Positions 60,373-64,000 of a stretch of 64,000 nt of DNA are shown in pieces. The first letter of the stretch is position 1. The number at the start of each line of letters is the position of its first letter. Both the position numbers and the translations under genes were made by a program. The stretch covers positions 62,001-126,000 of the forward strand of contig JALFLH010000020.1 in the NCBI GenBank assembly GCA_022774865.1, given 5' to 3'. The DNA is from Clostridiales bacterium (GTDB lineage: Bacteria > Bacillota > Clostridia > Oscillospirales > Oscillospiraceae). The notes beneath the pieces are model-generated. The model searched no databases and was not told where the DNA came from. It saw only the letters and a program-made list of their open reading frames with translations.

Positions 60373-61149
60373 ATGGAACAGACAACAAGTATCCTGATTG
60401 CCGACAACTCCGAGGAGTTCTGCAGCAGTTTGTGTAATGCCCTGCAGCGCGCGGGCGGATTTCAGGTTCTGGGGACGGCCACGGACGGGGAACAGGCCAT
60501 TCGCCAGGTGCTGGACAAGAAGCCGGATGTGCTGGTTCTGGATCTGATGCTCAGCAAACAGGACGGTATCAGCGTTCTGAAAGCCATTTCCGGCATGGAA
60601 CACCGGCCGGCCACACTGGCAACTTCCGGATTTGTCACGGACTATGTGGCGAATGCGTCAGCCAATCTGGGGGTACGGTATCTGATGCTCAAGCCGTGCG
60701 ATATGACCGCACTGGTGGAGCGGCTGGAGGAAATCCGGGGAGGGGAGAGCCTCCGGACGCCCGCACGCCGCACCGACAAAACCAGCATTGAGACGATGGT
60801 TACCAGCATTATCCATGAAATCGGCGTACCGGCACATATTAAGGGCTACCAGTATCTGCGTGAGGCGATCATCATTGCCGTGAACGATATGGATGTGATC
60901 AACGCCATCACCAAGGTTCTCTATCCCCAGGTAGCCAAGACCTTCGGGACAACCCCCAGCCGGGTGGAACGGGCCATCCGTCACGCCATCGAGGTGGCCT
61001 GGGACCGGGGTGATTTGGATACACTACAGAGATTCTTTGGCTATACGGTTTCCAATACCAAAGGAAAACCCACCAATTCGGAGTTTATCGCCCTGATTGC
61101 GGACAAATTACAACTCCAACTCAAATCCGCCGAGGCGGCCCAATTCTGA
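60373..61149 (+). CDS. spo0A: Sporulation transcription factor Spo0A
   Basis: [24 protein letters not shown] receiver; C-terminal [18 protein letters not shown]...[32 protein letters not shown]. Confidence 0.96.
   Translation: MEQTTSILIADNSEEFCSSLCNALQRAGGFQVLGTATDGEQAIRQVLDKKPDVLVLDLMLSKQDGISVLKAISGMEHRPATLATSGFVTDYVANASANLGVRYLMLKPCDMTALVERLEEIRGGESLRTPARRTDKTSIETMVTSIIHEIGVPAHIKGYQYLREAIIIAVNDMDVINAITKVLYPQVAKTFGTTPSRVERAIRHAIEVAWDRGDLDTLQRFFGYTVSNTKGKPTNSEFIALIADKLQLQLKSAEAAQF
60901..60917 (+). repeat. 17-bp perfect direct repeat, copy 1 (AACGCCATCACCAAGGT), candidate att core
   Basis: Matches 62365-62381; marks the abrupt onset of the duplicated spo0A 3' segment. Confidence 0.75.
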
Positions 61150-61193
61150 TTGGGGCACAACGGGTTTCCGTTTTTCTTTTTGACTTGCCAAAC

Positions 61194-61301
61194 CTATGAA
61201 CACTATGAAAGTCAATATGAAAAATCACCTTTGAAAGCTATGAATTGCATTTTTTGAGCCTATGAACATCCCTGATCTATTGGGTATTTTAGACCTATGA
61301 A
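61194..61301. repeat. Cluster of five CTATGAA repeats upstream of integrase fragment
   Basis: CTATGAA at 61194, 61203, 61238, 61260 and 61295; 35-bp spacing occurs twice. Confidence 0.75.
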
Positions 61302-61319
61302 GATCAGGGGTGTTTTGTC

Positions 61320-62231
61320 GTGATTTGTTTGGATTTTGATTGGCAGATCGATGAATTTATGGTTTATTGCCGTGCCTCCCAGCTGCGCCCTCAGACCATG
61401 AAAAGCTATGAGCAAACGCTGCGGCTGTTCGAGCGTTGGTGCTTGGAACAGATGGACATTACAACTGTTGATAAAGTTACAGAGTCGGTCATCCGGCACT
61501 ACATTCGGGACATCCAGGAGAGAGGAAAATACACCTTCTATGCGGTGGAAAGCCAGAAGGAGACAAACCATCCCGACCGCCGCCGTGACTTCCGAAAGCC
61601 TGTTGCCACAACCTCCATCAACAACTACATCCGCAATCTGCGGGTTTTCTTCAACTGGCTGGACCGGGAGTATATCATCAAGAGAAATCCCATGAAGAAG
61701 ATCCGGCAGCTGAAAGTCAATCGCAAGGCAAAGGAGTTCTTGTCTGATGATGAACTGCGGCGGCTGCTCACCAAGATGGATCGTTCCTACTACTCCGAAC
61801 ACAGAGATTATGTAATGATAATGCTGATGCTGGACAGCGGAATGACGGAAGCAGAAGTAGTCTTTTTCATGGTAATTATCTCCTTGATATTTCATTTAGT
61901 TTTGTTTTGTTGGGGTGTCTTGTGTTCCCCCTCTTTGTGCTTTCATTATATAAAACTTCTGGTTGCGGTGAGTCACTCTTTTATGCCTTTGCAAAATCTA
62001 AAAATAAAAAAATCCAGCCTCATTTCCGGGCTGGACAGGGGTCAGAATGACCGATCGGTGGCGGCTTGCTTCGAAGCGCTTTTAGGCGGTGCTGCCGCAT
62101 TTCATGAAGAATCTGAAAGCATCAAAAAGTCATCAAAAGTTATCGCAAACAATCATCATAGAGAGAATTGCAGAGTTATGTTCCGAATTAGTTCGAATAA
62201 AGCCGCAGAAAATTTTCTCAAATGTTCATAG
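61320..62231 (+). pseudogene. Truncated tyrosine recombinase/integrase (N-terminal SAM-like domain, catalytic domain lost; real homology ends about 61845)
   Basis: MICLDFDWQIDEFMVYCRASQLRPQTMKSYEQTLRLFERWC...NPMKKIRQLKVNRKAKEFLSDDELRRLL..HRDYVMIMLMLDSGM then unrelated residues. Confidence 0.85.
62011..62036 (-). terminator. Rho-independent terminator on minus strand inside the element remnant
   Basis: Minus strand gtccagcccggaaatgaggctggatttttttattttt. Confidence 0.65.
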
Positions 62232-62240
62232 GTTTCGAGC

Positions 62241-62269
62241 TTGACTCGCCTCTTGGATTTTGGTATCAT
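62241..62269 (+). promoter_or_regulatory. Outward-facing sigma-A promoter at right end of element remnant
   Basis: TTGACT (62241-62246), 17-nt spacer, TATCAT (62264-62269). Confidence 0.55.
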
Positions 62270-62364
62270 TTGAGTAAGCCAATAGACAGCAGATGTCAAG
62301 GCTCATGTATAATGCAATCAATCATTTTCTTTTGGAAGCCCCTCCGTGGCCCGCCAGGGACACG

Positions 62365-62613
62365 AACGCCATCACCAAGGTGCTCTACCCCGAGGTGGCC
62401 AAGAACTTCGGCACCACGCCCAGCAGAGTAGAGCGGGCCATTCGCCACGCCATCGAAGTTGCCTGGGACCGGGGCGACCTGGACACCCTGCAAAAATTCT
62501 TTGGCTACACGGTTTCCAATACAAAAGGCAAGCCCACCAATTCGGAGTTTATCGCCCTGATCGCGGACAAGCTCCAATTGCAGCTGAAAGCCGCCGACGC
62601 GGCGCAGATCTGA
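62365..62613 (+). pseudogene. Displaced/duplicate spo0A C-terminal DNA-binding segment (249 bp); could be read as a 106-aa ORF from 62293
   Basis: [82 protein letters not shown]. Confidence 0.88.
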
Positions 62614-62629
62614 GCGCAGTCAAACAGCC

Positions 62630-62660
62630 GCTGCCAATTTCCGGCAGCGGCTGTTTCCAT
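62630..62660 (+). terminator. Terminator hairpin after the second spo0A 3' end
   Basis: cagccgctgccaatttccggcagcggctgtttcc. Confidence 0.7.
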
Positions 62661-62731
62661 GGAAGAAAACCTTGCTTTTCCGATCCATATCGGATATAAT
62701 TCAATCATTATCAGATGAAGAGAGGAACTCC

Positions 62732-63268
62732 ATGAAAAGAAAAGTTCGCTGGATTACCGAAACCGCCGTCATGCTGGCGCTGCTGATTGCGCTCCAGGCC
62801 GTCACCAGAGCCGCCGGGCAGCTTGTGACAGGCTCCTTTGTCAATGCCGTGCTGGCCGCCACCGTTCTGATTGCCGGAATGTCCAGCGGCGTTACCGTTG
62901 CGCTGATCTCCCCGGTAATGGCTTATCTGCTCGGCATTGCCCCCCAGTTCGTCACCGTTCCCGCCATCATGATCGGAAATACCGTGTTTGTGGTGCTGCT
63001 GAAACTGATTTCCACCGACAGCCTGTGGCGGAAGATTGCCGCGTGGCTGACGGCCGCCGCGGCGAAATTTGCCGTTTTGTGGCTGCTGGTGACGAAAATC
63101 ATCTGCGGCATAGCCGCCGCGCCCCTGCTGGAAAGCGGTATGCTGAAAGCGCCCATGCTGGAGAAGCTGCCTGCCATGTTCGCGTGGCCCCAGTTGGCCA
63201 CCGCGCTCATCGGCGCCGCCGCCGGGCTGGTGATTGCTCCTCTGGTGCGCAGAGCGCTGCGCCGTTGA
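62732..63268 (+). CDS. ECF transporter S component-like membrane protein
   Basis: RWITETAVMLALLIALQAVTRAAGQLVTGSFVNAVLAATVLIAGMSSGVTVALISPVMAYLLG. Confidence 0.75.
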   Translation: MKRKVRWITETAVMLALLIALQAVTRAAGQLVTGSFVNAVLAATVLIAGMSSGVTVALISPVMAYLLGIAPQFVTVPAIMIGNTVFVVLLKLISTDSLWRKIAAWLTAAAAKFAVLWLLVTKIICGIAAAPLLESGMLKAPMLEKLPAMFAWPQLATALIGAAAGLVIAPLVRRALRR

Positions 63269-63326
63269 ATTCGTAAACCGGGCGGCACGCCGCCGGATAA
63301 ACTATCCCAATCAAAAGGAGGAGCGT

Positions 63327-63617
63327 ATGGATAACGAAAATCTGGAACAGGAGGAATCCAGCATTCTGACGCTGACAGACGAAAATGGGCAGGATGTGGA
63401 TTTTGAATATCTGGACTGCATCGAATATCAGGGCAAGGAATATCTGGTTCTGATGCCTGCCGACGAGGTTTCCACGGAGATTGTCATTCTGGAAGTGGAG
63501 CCGGTGGACGAGGAGAATGAGAATTACCTGTCCGTTCAGGACGAAGGCATTCTCAATGCGGTCTATGATATCTTCAAGGAGAAGTACAAGGGCATCCTGA
63601 CATTTGAGGAAGATTGA
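63327..63617 (+). CDS. DUF1292 family protein
   Basis: ILTLTDENGQDVDFEYLDCIEYQGKEYLVLMP...LSVQDEGILNAVYDIFKEKYKG; aaggaggag RBS. Confidence 0.9.
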   Translation: MDNENLEQEESSILTLTDENGQDVDFEYLDCIEYQGKEYLVLMPADEVSTEIVILEVEPVDEENENYLSVQDEGILNAVYDIFKEKYKGILTFEED

Positions 63618-63621
63618 CGCA

Positions 63622-63652
63622 AAGCCGCCCCGTCGGGGCGGCTTTTCCGTTT
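63622..63652. terminator. Terminator hairpin
   Basis: aagccgccccgtcggggcggcttttccgttt. Confidence 0.8.
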
Positions 63653-63667
63653 CAGAGTAAGTGATGC

Positions 63668-64000
63668 CTATAGCCGAACCGGCACCGGATTTCGGATGGC
63701 CATGGAGTCCTCCGTCACGGCGCAGTCCATCGCCAGAATGTGAACGCCGCAGGCGGCCGCCTCCCGGAGTGCTTCACCAAAACCGGGATCGGTACCGTCA
63801 TTCGGGTGGAGGTAGCGGACGTCCGCCATCTGAATTACGAACAGCACATAAGCGCCGTACCCCTGCCGGGCAAGCTCGACCAGTTCCCGCAGATGCTTGG
63901 CGCCCCGCTGGGTGGGCGCGTCCGGGAATGCGCAGACGCCGTCAGTTTCCAGCGTGACGCCCTTGACTTCCAGAAAACAGGGCTGGCCGCCCAGCAGGAA
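63668..64000 (-). CDS. sfsA: DNA/RNA nuclease SfsA, truncated by window end
   Basis: FLEVKGVTLETDGVCAFPDAPTQRGAKHLRELVELARQGYGAYVLFVIQMADVRYLHPNDGTDPGFGEAL. Confidence 0.92.
   Translation of the reverse strand, partial: FLLGGQPCFLEVKGVTLETDGVCAFPDAPTQRGAKHLRELVELARQGYGAYVLFVIQMADVRYLHPNDGTDPGFGEALREAAACGVHILAMDCAVTEDSMAIRNPVPVRL

Larger units (their letters stand above)
60901..62613 (+). mobile_element. Putative decayed integrative element inserted in spo0A (between att-like 17-bp repeats, plus displaced spo0A 3' end)
   Basis: Direct repeat, integrase fragment, CTATGAA sites, 13-bp inverted repeat at 61190-61202 and 62223-62235, duplicated spo0A 3' end. Confidence 0.6.

Noticed and set aside
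61260-61895. 211-aa minus-strand ORF overlapping the integrase
   Set aside because: Shadow of the integrase; only its first codons coincide with a plausible truncated gene start
62340-62375. tRNA-end-like sequence (cccgccagggacacgaac) that could make the insertion site a tRNA gene
   Set aside because: No TPsiC stem pairing or cloverleaf; the homology here is to spo0A coding sequence
1-64000. rRNA, tRNA, tmRNA or CRISPR-Cas loci
   Set aside because: None recognised by reading both strands; tRNAscan-SE and Infernal would be needed for certainty

Overview
The window is about 64 kb of mostly core chromosome from a spore-forming Clostridia lineage, probably Oscillospiraceae-like (inferred from gene content only). 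Coding density is high and there are no recognisable rRNA, tRNA or CRISPR loci. Main blocks: cell shape and division (PBP2, mreD, mreC, maf); U32 peptidase; GH25 lysozyme; glgB; aspS; spoIIP and tadA; a PhoB/PhoR-type two-component system followed by a Na/Pi cotransporter; gap; secA; dapH; rpsF-ssb-rpsR; a group-B-like [FeFe] hydrogenase; a surface-polysaccharide locus (ABC exporter, glycosyltransferases, UDP-sugar dehydrogenase, glf); LCP protein; glgP, malQ and an MsmK-type ATPase; two peptidases; and spo0A. The most unusual region is about 60.9-62.6 kb. There, full-length spo0A is followed by a truncated tyrosine recombinase, clustered CTATGAA repeats, a 13-bp inverted repeat, an outward-facing promoter-like sequence, and a second collinear but diverged copy of the spo0A 3' end (249 bp). 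The second copy begins abruptly at a 17-bp perfect direct repeat. I interpret this as the decayed remnant of an integrative element that inserted inside spo0A and supplied a replacement 3' end. Other signals of note: a shared Pho-box-like promoter architecture upstream of the two-component system and the Pi transporter, 0A-boxes upstream of spo0A, a repeated 'RG..xC..xHG..YT' C-terminal motif in adjacent glycosyltransferases, a Cys/Asn-rich mini-protein missing from the ORF track, and several structured intergenic elements. All readings are by eye; no database search was run.
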